NCBI RefSeq assembly: GCF_025149465.1 | Contig: NZ_CP102275.1 | Span: 1,612,001-1,676,000 of the forward strand | Direction: 5' to 3' | Source: Thomasclavelia spiroformis DSM 1552 | Lineage (GTDB): Bacteria > Bacillota_I > Bacilli_A > Erysipelotrichales > Coprobacillaceae | Length of the DNA: 64,000 nucleotides | In this document: piece by piece, positions 56,375 to 64,000 of the stretch | Numbering within the stretch: position 1 is the first letter of the stretch | How the letters are laid out: every line of letters starts with the position of its first letter | Made by a program: the position numbers and the translations under genes | The notes under the pieces: model-generated | Told to the model about the DNA's origin: nothing | Databases searched by the model: none | The model's input: the letters and a program-made list of their open reading frames with translations, nothing else

Positions 56375-57010
56375 TTATACTTGTCTAATAATTAATTCCA
56401 TTTCTAAACAAAGTTCTTCGATAATTTGATGGATATAAACTTTCCCTGTAATATTCCTTATTTCATGACCAATTATTAGCTTTGACATATACTCATTAAT
56501 ATCTGATTTTTTTCGTATATATAATAAAACTATGTCTTGTTTCATGAGGAGTATGATTTGTTTTTAACATTAGCATAACCTCTTCAAATCTTCCTCGATA
56601 TTTATCATATGTTAATTTACTTACTTTTCTTTCCATCATATTATAATCCATAAATAAAAATTCATTATTTATATCATATCTATTTTCAACATTTTTTTAA
56701 TTTTAAAATGAATGGAAACCATCCTATTTTTCCAGCTGCTGTTTTTGTTCCACCAATAATATATCCTTTATCTAAATACACATCTTTAGTTTTAATCATT
56801 GTTATTTCAATCGATCTAAAACCTGAATATATTGTAAATAGTATCATATCTGTAAAAGGAAAATTTTCTTCTTCTAACTGCCATAATTTTTTTATTTCTT
56901 CCTATATAAATGATGTCTTATGGCGTAGTTTTTCAACCTTAATACTATCTAATTTTTATCAGTAATATCATATTTTAATACATAGCAAATAATATTTGAA
57001 CATCTTTGCT
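56375..57010 (-). pseudogene. Decayed tyrosine recombinase (phage-type integrase)
   Basis: Read on the minus strand, pieces of one integrase are visible in shifting frames. The catalytic domain start is TDMILFTIYSGFRSIEI (first catalytic Arg), followed by YLDKGYIIGGTKTAAGKIG, then HETRHSF (the HxxR box, about 56550) and, after a frameshift with in-frame stop, GHEIRNITGKVYIH with the terminal Tyr. The end is at the TAA at 56375-56377. Upstream of about 57010 the reading is too degraded to follow. At least two disruptions make it inactive. It is probably a relic of an integrated element; no att repeats were found. Confidence 0.8.
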
Positions 57011-57318
57011 CATTTATATGATATGTCCGGATAAATAATATATACACATCTATCTTCCAATAACATTTTATCATTTTTTCTATATCAATTATCTTGTTTT
57101 TAAAATTTTTTGAAATATCTACTAATCATTTGAGGTCCGTGGTTACACACTTATTATGTAGCATAAATAATTAAAATATTAGAAAATTTATCAGATTTCA
57201 CAAATCTTAAATAGTCTTAAAAAACTTATAAATTCATCTAGAAAACAAATAAACCATATCATTCAAAAAAGCTGATAAATAAGCATAAATATGATTTAAA
57301 AAAGTTCCAATTTTATTT

Positions 57319-57326
57319 GATCAGAA
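57319..57326. repeat. 8-bp target duplication, left
   Basis: GATCAGAA, repeated at 58727-58734, flanks the IS256-like element. IS256-family elements typically make 8-bp duplications. Confidence 0.85.
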
Positions 57327-57379
57327 GAGCCTGTAAATTATTTTGTGTAAAGTCTATTTCCAATGATAGAATTTGATGG

Positions 57380-57414
57380 GTAACTGTATTGAGTAATCAT
57401 ACAGTTACTTTTTT
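57380..57414 (+). terminator. Terminator just inside the IS left end
   Basis: A perfect 10-bp stem GTAACTGTAT / ATACAGTTAC followed by TTTTTT on the plus strand. It would stop transcription entering the element from the left, antisense to the transposase. Confidence 0.8.
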
Positions 57415-57452
57415 ATATCATATCATAATATATTTAATTGTAAACGTTCTCG

Positions 57453-58650
57453 TTAAAGCCTCCCTTCAAAGATGATTTGAAGACTAGAATATATAATCCC
57501 CCAATTACCATATGGGACATTCCATTTACTTGTTATTTTATCCTGAGCTAAGTACAAAGATTTAAATAAACTTTCATCTGTTGGGAATACTGTTCTTATT
57601 TTAGTAAACTTTCTAAATGCACTATTTAGACTTTCAATTGCATTCGTTGTGTACATGATTTTTCTTAGTTCTGGAACATAATTAAACATATTACAAACTT
57701 CATTCCAATTATCTTCCCATGGCTTAAATGCATACGGATATTTATCTCCCCATTTACCTTTACACTTATCTAGTGCTTCTAATGCTTTATCACCTGTAGA
57801 TGCTGTATATACTGTTCTTAGATCTTTACAGAATTCTTTTCTATCTTTATAACTCAAGTATTTACATGAATTTCTAATTAGATGAACTATACATCTTTGT
57901 TGTACTGTATTTGGGAATGCTGATTCAATTGCCTGTTTAATGCCTGGAAGACCATCACTACAAATAATTAATATATCCTTAACTCCTCTATTCTTTAAAT
58001 CAGTTAGTACTGATAGCCAGAATTTAGCTGTTTCGTTTTCGCCAATCCAAATACCAAGTATTTCCTTATATCCATTCTCATTAACCCCTAAGACAACATA
58101 TGCAGCTTTTTTGGTAACCATATTATCTGTTTTAACATTAAAATGAACACAGTCAATAAAGACTATTGGATATACAGTATCTAATGGTCTATTTTGCCAT
58201 TCTAAAGCTTTAGGTATAATTTTATCTGTTATTTTACTTATCATAGCTGCACTAACTTCTACACCATAAATATCTTTAATAGTATCACTGATATCTCTTG
58301 CAGACATACCACGGGCATATAAGTTGATAACTTTGTTATCAACATCACTAATATCACGATTGTGTTTTTCTATAATAACTGGATCAAATGATGAGTTTCT
58401 ATCTCTTGGAATATTTAAATCCATATTCCCTTGAGATGTTTTAACTGTTTTTTTTGTAAACTCCATTACGATAATTAGTTTTATCTGTTTTTTGATCATA
58501 CTTGTCATATCCCATATATTCATCAAATTCAGAGTTCAACATATCTTGTAATGTTTCACCTAATAAGTCTTTTAATGCATTAGTTATGTCAGTAGGTGAT
58601 GTAACACCATACTCATCAATTATATATTTAACTATATCTTTTTTACTCAT
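57453..58650 (-). pseudogene. IS256-family transposase, frameshifted
   Basis: Two frames together give a full transposase of about 399 residues. The N-terminal 69 codons (MSKKDIVKYIIDEYG..., good GGAGG site) run into a stop right after an 8-A tract at about 58449-58456; the rest continues in the +1 frame from KKTVKTSQGNMDLNIPRDR. The catalytic residues are present: Asp in VFIDCVHF, Asp in CSDGLPGIKQAI and Glu in TNAIESLNSAF. Seven As would restore one frame. It could be a recent null mutation, polymerase slippage that makes some active protein, or a homopolymer sequencing error. Confidence 0.88.
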
Positions 58651-58726
58651 AATAAAAATCCTCCTTTGGCAGTTGATTTAATTCTACCATTGGTGGATTA
58701 GTTTACACAAAATTATTTACACTCTC

Positions 58727-58734
58727 GATCAGAA
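58727..58734. repeat. 8-bp target duplication, right
   Basis: GATCAGAA, matching 57319-57326. Confidence 0.85.
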
Positions 58735-58741
58735 CTTTTTT
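58732..58741 (-). terminator. Half of a terminator split by the IS
   Basis: GAACTTTTTT here is the exact reverse complement of AAAAAAGTTC at 57298-57307. With the IS and one target copy removed they form a hairpin with a 17-base loop and a T run, about 100 bases after the NTF2-like gene. The element thus sits inside an old terminator. Confidence 0.65.
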
Positions 58742-58840
58742 ATCTAATAATTCGTTATCAATATATCACTGGATTAACAATCTAACATTTTAAAAATATC
58801 ATTTAATATAGATAACCCCGCTTTTGTTTTGTTATTACTT

Positions 58841-59215
58841 CTAGTCGAGCAATGTTGTACCATATGAGTTATCTATAGCACATAACCATTTTCCATTAAC
58901 ATTTCTATAAACATAAGTAGCTCTACGATCCATACTATATTCTGAATCTTCTTTTTTATTTGCATCTAATAAAGTTTGTGATAAAACAAGTACAGTATCT
59001 CCTGCTTCAATCATCAACATTTTCCCTTGTGTTGGAACAACACTGTTATTAAAATAAGCTGCTATTTTTATAAATGCATTCTTAATTTCTTCCTTTCCTT
59101 TTGCCTCCAGCCCAGGTTTTACAACTAATACTGCATCTTCAGTATAAAACTCCATTAAATCGTCAAATCTTTCTTCTTTGATTGCCCTGTCAGCAGCATC
59201 TATTAATTTCTTCAT
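58841..59215 (-). CDS. NTF2-like (SnoaL/DUF4440-type) protein
   Basis: 124 residues with the cone-shaped NTF2 fold pattern: an N-terminal helix ([29 protein letters not shown]), [10 protein letters not shown], and strands ending in [21 protein letters not shown]. Such proteins act as small hydrolases, isomerases or binding modules; no catalytic residues allow a choice. A second ATG at +3 bases upstream in another frame sits closer to GGAGGG, so the ribosome site is not ideally spaced (12 bases). Confidence 0.78.
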   Translation of the reverse strand: MKKLIDAADRAIKEERFDDLMEFYTEDAVLVVKPGLEAKGKEEIKNAFIKIAAYFNNSVVPTQGKMLMIEAGDTVLVLSQTLLDANKKEDSEYSMDRRATYVYRNVNGKWLCAIDNSYGTTLLD

Positions 59216-59408
59216 TCATATTAAATTCCCTCCATAATTTCATAAATTCCTATTTATAGCATAAATAACCATTTAATACTATATAAAAACAATATAATTC
59301 ATTAAGTAAAAAAGAAAATTAAATTAAATTTCATTGTATCTAATTCTTATCATGTCTTCTATTATTTAATTATTTACATATTTAACAATCCTCTAATCTT
59401 CACATAAA

Positions 59409-59430
59409 AACGGGGAATATTTTCCCCGTT
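59409..59430 (-). terminator. Terminator of the GH3 gene
   Basis: AACGGGGAA / TTCCCCGTT hairpin followed by TTTTATG on the minus strand, in an otherwise GC-poor region. Confidence 0.88.
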
Positions 59431-59468
59431 ATAACTTAAAACTTCAAATTACTTTAAATTAACTATTT

Positions 59469-62400
59469 TTAATCATTTTCTTTTCTTCTTAATAATGCAT
59501 ATCCAGCGACACTTAATAAAGCAATTCCTGCAAACATTCCTACTAAGCTTTCATCACCTGTTTTTACACTTACAGTTGTATCACCATTATTTACTGGTGC
59601 TTTTATTGTATTATCTACAGTTACTGTTTGTAAGTTTGCGATTGCTTTTGTAAGAACATCTTTTGCATTATCTACTTCAACTTGCGTTGCATTTGGATTA
59701 TTAAATACTGCTTTGGCTTCATTTAAGGCTTTTGTTAATCCATCAAATGTTGCTTTGGTATAATTTGCACTATTTAATTCATTAGCCTGATTAATTAAGT
59801 CTTCTAATAAACTCTTATCTGGAATTAATCTTAACTTCAAGAACGCTGTGACTAATTCATTGTATGCATTATTTACTTCTTCTTGCATTGCATTTTCATC
59901 TTCATATACACTAGCTGCTGCTGTTAAGGCATCATTGAATGGTGTCCATGTAGCTTCTGTGTATTTAGCAGCTTCTAAACCACTCACTTTATCAATAAAT
60001 GCTTTTAAAGCAGTTTTATCTCCTTTGAAGAATTCTAATTTTTGCATGATACTAGCAAGTCGATCAAATACTGCATCTACTTTATCTTGACTAGCACTTG
60101 CATCATTATATACTTCATTAGCCTTATCTCTTGCCACTTTAAATTCTTCTACTACTACTGGTACAACATTAGCTAAATCTTCATCAGTAATTACATTAGC
60201 TAAATCTAGCGCAATCTTTAATGCTGTTTTATCAATACTAATAGGTACTAATAATTCTAAAACTTTATCATATTGATTTTTTAACTCTTGTGTATTTTCA
60301 TCAACTTTTGCTTGTGCTAATTTATGAGTTAAATTAACGTTTTTAGCAACTTTTAAAATATCATTTAATGTTTCTAATTCATTTTTGGCACTTTGCCATG
60401 ATTCTTCAGTATAATTATTTTTATTTAATGTCTCAACTTTATTAATTGCTTCTACTAAAGCAGTTCTATCAGGATCCTTAGCTAATGCTTCATATTCAAT
60501 ACCATAACCTAATTTATAAACAATTTCGTCTGTTGAATATACTTTTGATCCTGGAACATATTTTGGTATATCAACTGGTAACTTTCCAGAAGCTCCAAAT
60601 GTACCTAAAACCACTTCAGTTCCAGCAGTAAGATTTGGACTAAACGCAGCAGTTGCCCCTACTGTTCCGCCTCCAAAAGATTCAGTTATATCTAAACCTA
60701 AACTAGTTGTTCCATATACTGCCAAAATGCCATCAGCATCAGGAAATGCCTGGACATCATAAGGATGATTTAAGGAAATTACAACTGTTTGTTTCCCTAA
60801 ATTCTTACAATAATTAGTAAATAATTGCGGACAACCAACGATATAGCCATCTATTCCTGAAGCCTTAGATATTTCTGAAGCATGTACTAAGACATCACAC
60901 CAATCTAATAAATCACGATTTGTTCCTTGAAACTTAGAACCATCTGAATTAATTGCACTGTTGACTTTATCATTTAAACCAGTCCAATTATAATGTTGTA
61001 AGATTTTATAATCCGCACCTTCTGGAATAATTCCAGCCTGTTTTGCTCTTTCCCACGCTAAAACAAATCGATTATTATTTCTAGAATATGTAGTTGCAAA
61101 TAATACCTTAGAATTACTAGTTAATTTCAATGGTAAAACATCATTTTCATTTTTAACAACAGTAACTCCTTTTGCTGAAATCAATCTTTCTGTTTCACGA
61201 TTTTCAACTGATCCTACTACCTCTAAAGCCTTTGCTTTTTTATCTTGTAAGCTTGTATTATCATTAACTAATTCCATGATATTACGATTATATTTTAATG
61301 TTAAAATTCGTTCAACTGACTTATCTAATTCCTCAATAGATAATTTTATCCCATTATAGCCATCTTCTTTAGTATAAGCATCAACAAATGCATCAATTAA
61401 CGGAATCAATTTAGTTTCCATATCAGCCCATGAAGATATATCATTAAATGGAATATCTAAAATATCAACCCCTGCTTTAACCGCTAATAAATTACGTTCA
61501 TTTACATCAAAATAATTTGCAACACCATTCATCGTCATTGAATCAGTCACGATTACACCATCAAAATTCAATTCATTTCTTAATAAATCAGTTAAAATTT
61601 CTCTTGATAAAGTAGCAGGTGGTGACATATGTTCATCTTGTTTTGATGAATATATTTTTTCCTCAACAACATTTGGGAATTGAATATGTGCTGTCATAAT
61701 CATATCAGTCCCTGCAGCAATTGCTGCTTGGAATGGTACTAATTCTATTTGATATAACTCATCCTTAGTAGCATCAATTGAAGGCAAGCCAGTATGAGAA
61801 TCAGTTGCAACGTTTCCATGTCCTGGAAAGTGTTTAGCAGTAGTAGCTATGTTTTGACTTTGAACTCCTTCAATATAAGCTGTAGTAAACTTTGCTGCCA
61901 ATTGTGGACTACTACTAAATGAACGTAATCCAATAACTGGATTATTAGGATTATTATTGACATCTGCATCAGGAGCAAAATTTGTATTTACACCTACTGC
62001 ACTTAATTCACTACCAATAACTTTTCCAGCTTTAAATGCATTTTCTGGATCATTTGTAGCTCCTACAGCCATATTTCCTGGCAAAGCAGTTCCTCCCGTC
62101 AATCGATAAACTATCCCCCCTTCTTGATCTGTTGCAATAATTAAAGGAATATTATTTTCTCCTAAATTTGGATCAATTGCTGCCTTTTGTAATCCATCTG
62201 TCAATTCAACATTGATACTAGCATCAGACGCAAAATTTGCAGCAAACAAAATAACACTTCCAATATCATATTTTCCAATAATTTCGTAAATTTCATCGTT
62301 TATATTTTGAACTGATGAAATTTTTGTACCATCTTTCATTGTCCACCCACTTCTAAATGAAAGCATGATTTTTTGACCAATTTTTTCTTCTAATGTCATT

Positions 62401-62531
62401 TTCGCAACTAACTCTTGAGCTTTTTGTTCATTAGTTAAAGCTGCAGCATTAGAAATATTTACACTAAATATAGTTGCAGCAATCATTGCTAAAACCATCA
62501 TTAATGAAACAATTTTCTTTCCTAATTTCAT
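59469..62531 (-). CDS. Secreted wall-anchored GH3 beta-N-acetylhexosaminidase with FIVAR repeats
   Basis: 1020 residues. Signal peptide at 1-30 (ends SNAA), GH3 catalytic domain to about 430 with DQEGG, KHFPGHG (233-239), the NagZ-type DSH (244-246) and the nucleophile Asp330 in VTDSMTMNG, then the GH3 C-terminal domain to about 680. At least four helical FIVAR-type repeats (about 685-970, for instance DKTALKAFIDKVSGLEAAKY) follow, then VKTGD with a hydrophobic segment and RRKEND, a sortase-sorting signal of the LPXTG-variant kind. It probably cleaves GlcNAc from host glycans or cell wall at the surface. Single gene with a long leader. Confidence 0.9.
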   Translation of the reverse strand: MKLGKKIVSLMMVLAMIAATIFSVNISNAAALTNEQKAQELVAKMTLEEKIGQKIMLSFRSGWTMKDGTKISSVQNINDEIYEIIGKYDIGSVILFAANFASDASINVELTDGLQKAAIDPNLGENNIPLIIATDQEGGIVYRLTGGTALPGNMAVGATNDPENAFKAGKVIGSELSAVGVNTNFAPDADVNNNPNNPVIGLRSFSSSPQLAAKFTTAYIEGVQSQNIATTAKHFPGHGNVATDSHTGLPSIDATKDELYQIELVPFQAAIAAGTDMIMTAHIQFPNVVEEKIYSSKQDEHMSPPATLSREILTDLLRNELNFDGVIVTDSMTMNGVANYFDVNERNLLAVKAGVDILDIPFNDISSWADMETKLIPLIDAFVDAYTKEDGYNGIKLSIEELDKSVERILTLKYNRNIMELVNDNTSLQDKKAKALEVVGSVENRETERLISAKGVTVVKNENDVLPLKLTSNSKVLFATTYSRNNNRFVLAWERAKQAGIIPEGADYKILQHYNWTGLNDKVNSAINSDGSKFQGTNRDLLDWCDVLVHASEISKASGIDGYIVGCPQLFTNYCKNLGKQTVVISLNHPYDVQAFPDADGILAVYGTTSLGLDITESFGGGTVGATAAFSPNLTAGTEVVLGTFGASGKLPVDIPKYVPGSKVYSTDEIVYKLGYGIEYEALAKDPDRTALVEAINKVETLNKNNYTEESWQSAKNELETLNDILKVAKNVNLTHKLAQAKVDENTQELKNQYDKVLELLVPISIDKTALKIALDLANVITDEDLANVVPVVVEEFKVARDKANEVYNDASASQDKVDAVFDRLASIMQKLEFFKGDKTALKAFIDKVSGLEAAKYTEATWTPFNDALTAAASVYEDENAMQEEVNNAYNELVTAFLKLRLIPDKSLLEDLINQANELNSANYTKATFDGLTKALNEAKAVFNNPNATQVEVDNAKDVLTKAIANLQTVTVDNTIKAPVNNGDTTVSVKTGDESLVGMFAGIALLSVAGYALLRRKEND

Positions 62532-62641
62532 TCTCTTTTTCTCCTTTTTAAATAATAATTCCCCAATTTACAATTAATTTATTGTCAGTCTAATCTTTTC
62601 ATCCCTCCATTTCCTATTTTTAATTAGCATTAAAAATAAAA

Positions 62642-62687
62642 CCCAAGCAATGTTAATAATACTATCATGTTATTAACAATACTTAGG
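62642..62687 (-). promoter_or_regulatory. Leader hairpin/attenuator candidate, GH3 gene
   Basis: An imperfect 18-bp stem between 62687-62670 and 62659-62642 is followed on the minus strand by GTTTTATTTTT. It lies inside the transcript, about 110 bases before the GH3 ATG, so it can act as an early terminator. No known riboswitch or antiterminator-binding motif was recognised. Confidence 0.5.
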
Positions 62688-62738
62688 TCATGCCTGATTT
62701 AACAGTAACATCTCTTTTATATTACTTTGTATATAATT

Positions 62739-62767
62739 ATTTTACTATTTATAATTAAAGCAGTCAA
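62739..62767 (-). promoter_or_regulatory. Promoter of the GH3 gene
   Basis: TTGACT (62767-62762), 17 bp, TAAAAT (62744-62739), giving a leader of about 200 bases. Confidence 0.7.
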
Positions 62768-62769
62768 TA

Positions 62770-63480
62770 TACAAAATATATAATTTCTTGAATAAATCAA
62801 AATAATTTAAGTTGTTTTTAGTTGATTAATTATAAATAACAATATTATATTTCTTTTTTAGAGTATAATTATATTTATGTTTAATTATTAAAAAAATATT
62901 GATTTCAAAAAGTTCCTATCTCATTTTCATTCTTACATAAATATTTTAACTGAATTTTATATTTAGAACCTTGTTTAACATAATCTCGATATCTGGAATA
63001 GCATAAATTCAAGCAATCATTACTGTTAAAGATTTTTCACCATTATATAAGTGTATAGCTACAAAACGCCTAAAATGACTTCTTATTTAAAACAGACAAA
63101 AGTCTATCAATTTTTAATTAATAGAACATCATTATCAATTATTTAACACTTTTTAGGACATTTTTCATACAGACAACTAAAATATATTTAAACGATACAT
63201 CTAAAGCAATAGAAAAACAAACTTTTCATTTTAAATTTTTTCATAGAAATTATCCAAAAAAGAAGTTTAATCATTAGTTAGCCACATATATCAAATATCA
63301 TGTCTGCATAATTTCTTAATTCATATTATCCGTTTATAAATTTAAGTAATATAATCATAGTATCATATTAAAATCATAATCTTTAGTATCTACATTGATG
63401 TCAATAAAATACTTTGAAGTGTTAATTTCTTTTATGATTTCTATTACTGATATTAATAAATGATCTATAAAAACAATTTA
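62770..63480. other. Intergenic region without recognisable genes
   Basis: About 700 bases of very AT-rich sequence with stops in every frame. No conserved protein fragments, tRNA or long repeats were seen by eye. It may be old decayed sequence between the alcohol dehydrogenase and the GH3 gene. Confidence 0.6.
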
Positions 63481-63531
63481 AAAAAAATCTAGAGAAGTTG
63501 ACATTGAAATGTACTATAACTAGATTTTTTT
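63480..63531. repeat. Orphan hairpin with T/A tails
   Basis: AAAAAAATCTAG and CTAGATTTTTTT pair over 12 bases and enclose a smaller ACATT/AATGT hairpin. It can terminate in both directions. It is only 23 bases from the strong terminator at 63554 and has no adjacent gene of its own. Confidence 0.6.
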
Positions 63532-63553
63532 ATATTTTATACAATCTAATAAT

Positions 63554-63588
63554 ATCAAAAATAGCACTGTTTAAGTGCTATTTTTGAT
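63554..63588. terminator. Terminator of the alcohol dehydrogenase gene
   Basis: A perfect 15-bp stem ATCAAAAATAGCACT / AGTGCTATTTTTGAT with a 5-base loop, 14 bases past the stop at 63603. Confidence 0.9.
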
Positions 63589-63602
63589 GTATTACAATCT
63601 TT

Positions 63603-64000
63603 TTATTGTAAACACATTTGATATATTTTTTTAATATCTTCTTGTTTTAATGGCTTAAAGCCATATAATACATCATTATTACATGATTTAGCTGCCATTA
63701 TATCAAAATATTGTTCATCAATATTAATTGCTTTAAAATTACTATCTAATTTACATGTCTCAAAGAAAAATTCTTCCAATTTTTTAATTGCAAGATTAGC
63801 AACTTCCATTGGTGGTAAGCTTTTGTCAATATCAAATACATTTATTCCAAATTGATAATATTTAGACACTGTTGTTTCATCTAAACAATATTTTAACCAT
63901 CTTGGTGTTAAGATTGCTAAACCTAGACCATGAGTAATATCATAATAAGCACTTAATTCATGTTCCATTGGATGACAACTCCATTCATGTTGTTTTCCAC
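63603..64000 (-). CDS. Iron-containing alcohol dehydrogenase, C-terminal part
   Basis: The reading frame is open to the end of the window, so the gene's 5' part lies outside; the ATG at 63968 is internal. The visible 132 codons (from GKQHEWSCHPMEHELSAYYD) cover metal-binding histidines in HPMEHELSAYYDITHGLG and the C-terminal helices of the butanol-dehydrogenase/YqhD-like branch of Fe-ADH enzymes (NAD(P)H-dependent aldehyde reduction). It ends with KKIYQMCLQ. The substrate cannot be decided from this part. Confidence 0.88.
   Translation of the reverse strand, partial: GKQHEWSCHPMEHELSAYYDITHGLGLAILTPRWLKYCLDETTVSKYYQFGINVFDIDKSLPPMEVANLAIKKLEEFFFETCKLDSNFKAINIDEQYFDIMAAKSCNNDVLYGFKPLKQEDIKKIYQMCLQ

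Larger units (their letters stand above)
57327..58726 (-). mobile_element. IS256-like (mutator type) insertion sequence
   Basis: 1400 bp. Terminal inverted repeats: the left end begins GAGCCTGTAAATTATTTTG and the right end read inward begins GAGAGTGTAAATAATTTTG, with further similarity (GTGTAAA, CCAATG, TAGAATT) over about 50 bases. Flanked by the 8-bp repeat GATCAGAA. Contains one frameshifted transposase on the minus strand and an inward-facing terminator near the left end. Confidence 0.92.

Noticed and set aside
56708-56965. Plus-strand 85-codon frame
   Set aside because: It is the complement of the decayed integrase on the minus strand; the minus strand carries the recognisable motifs.

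Overview
The window comes from a very AT-rich, spore-forming low-GC Firmicute. Two alpha/beta-type small acid-soluble spore proteins with sigma-G-like promoters, a SpoVB-like flippase, T-box control of tRNA synthetases, a CcpA neighbourhood (murC-ytxG-ytxH-ccpA), an ezrA-nifS-thiI-SASP block and a recJ-apt-rsh block all fit the Bacillota. The DNPR motif in MurE predicts meso-diaminopimelate peptidoglycan. The short SMC and the overall style suggest an Erysipelotrichia gut bacterium of the Thomasclavelia/Erysipelatoclostridium kind. That placement is inference from memory of the group and was not tested by a search.

Layout. 1-6.6 kb: 3' end of a B12-dependent methionine synthase, murE coupled to a small ParB-like protein, an ECF sigma factor with a short membrane partner, and a P2-type cation ATPase behind a manganese (yybP-ykoY) riboswitch. 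6.7-9.5 kb: LysR regulator, GNAT enzyme, CinA-like protein. 9.8-18.1 kb: one tightly packed leftward operon, response regulator - sensor kinase - xpt - smc - ftsY - ylxM - ffh. 18.2-32.7 kb: membrane protein/nrnA, ackA, spore proteins, thiI-nifS, ezrA, a C26 amidotransferase/dehydrogenase pair, an EamA transporter, truB-ribF and a TtcA-like protein. 33.4-37.7 kb: tyrS with a Tyr T-box and an IS1634-like element flanked by a 339-bp exact direct repeat that duplicates the tyrS promoter and most of a GNAT gene. 37.7-50.9 kb: Vat-like acetyltransferase, ccpA-ytxH-ytxG, murC, pepP, aspS, hisS (His T-box), rsh, apt, recJ and a ComN-like protein. 51-56.3 kb: spoVB-like flippase, DtxR-family regulator, enolase behind twin palindromes, and a strongly equipped two-gene operon encoding an IscU-like protein and a GGGtGRT protein of unknown function. 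56.3-58.8 kb: mobile debris, namely a decayed tyrosine recombinase and an IS256-like element (8-bp target duplication, frameshifted transposase) inserted into a terminator hairpin. 58.8-64 kb: NTF2-like protein, a secreted wall-anchored GH3 hexosaminidase with FIVAR repeats, about 1 kb of sequence with no gene, and the 3' part of an iron-containing alcohol dehydrogenase.

Most of the window is core housekeeping sequence in conserved order. The points that deserve attention are the long target duplication, the IscU-like/GGGtGRT pair, the enolase operators, the Mn riboswitch with its exact mutually exclusive terminator, the iron-type ligand set in the DtxR homologue, and the CinA homologue with an unrecognised C-terminus. 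Several gene starts were moved inward from the longest reading frame because a good ribosome binding site lies inside it.
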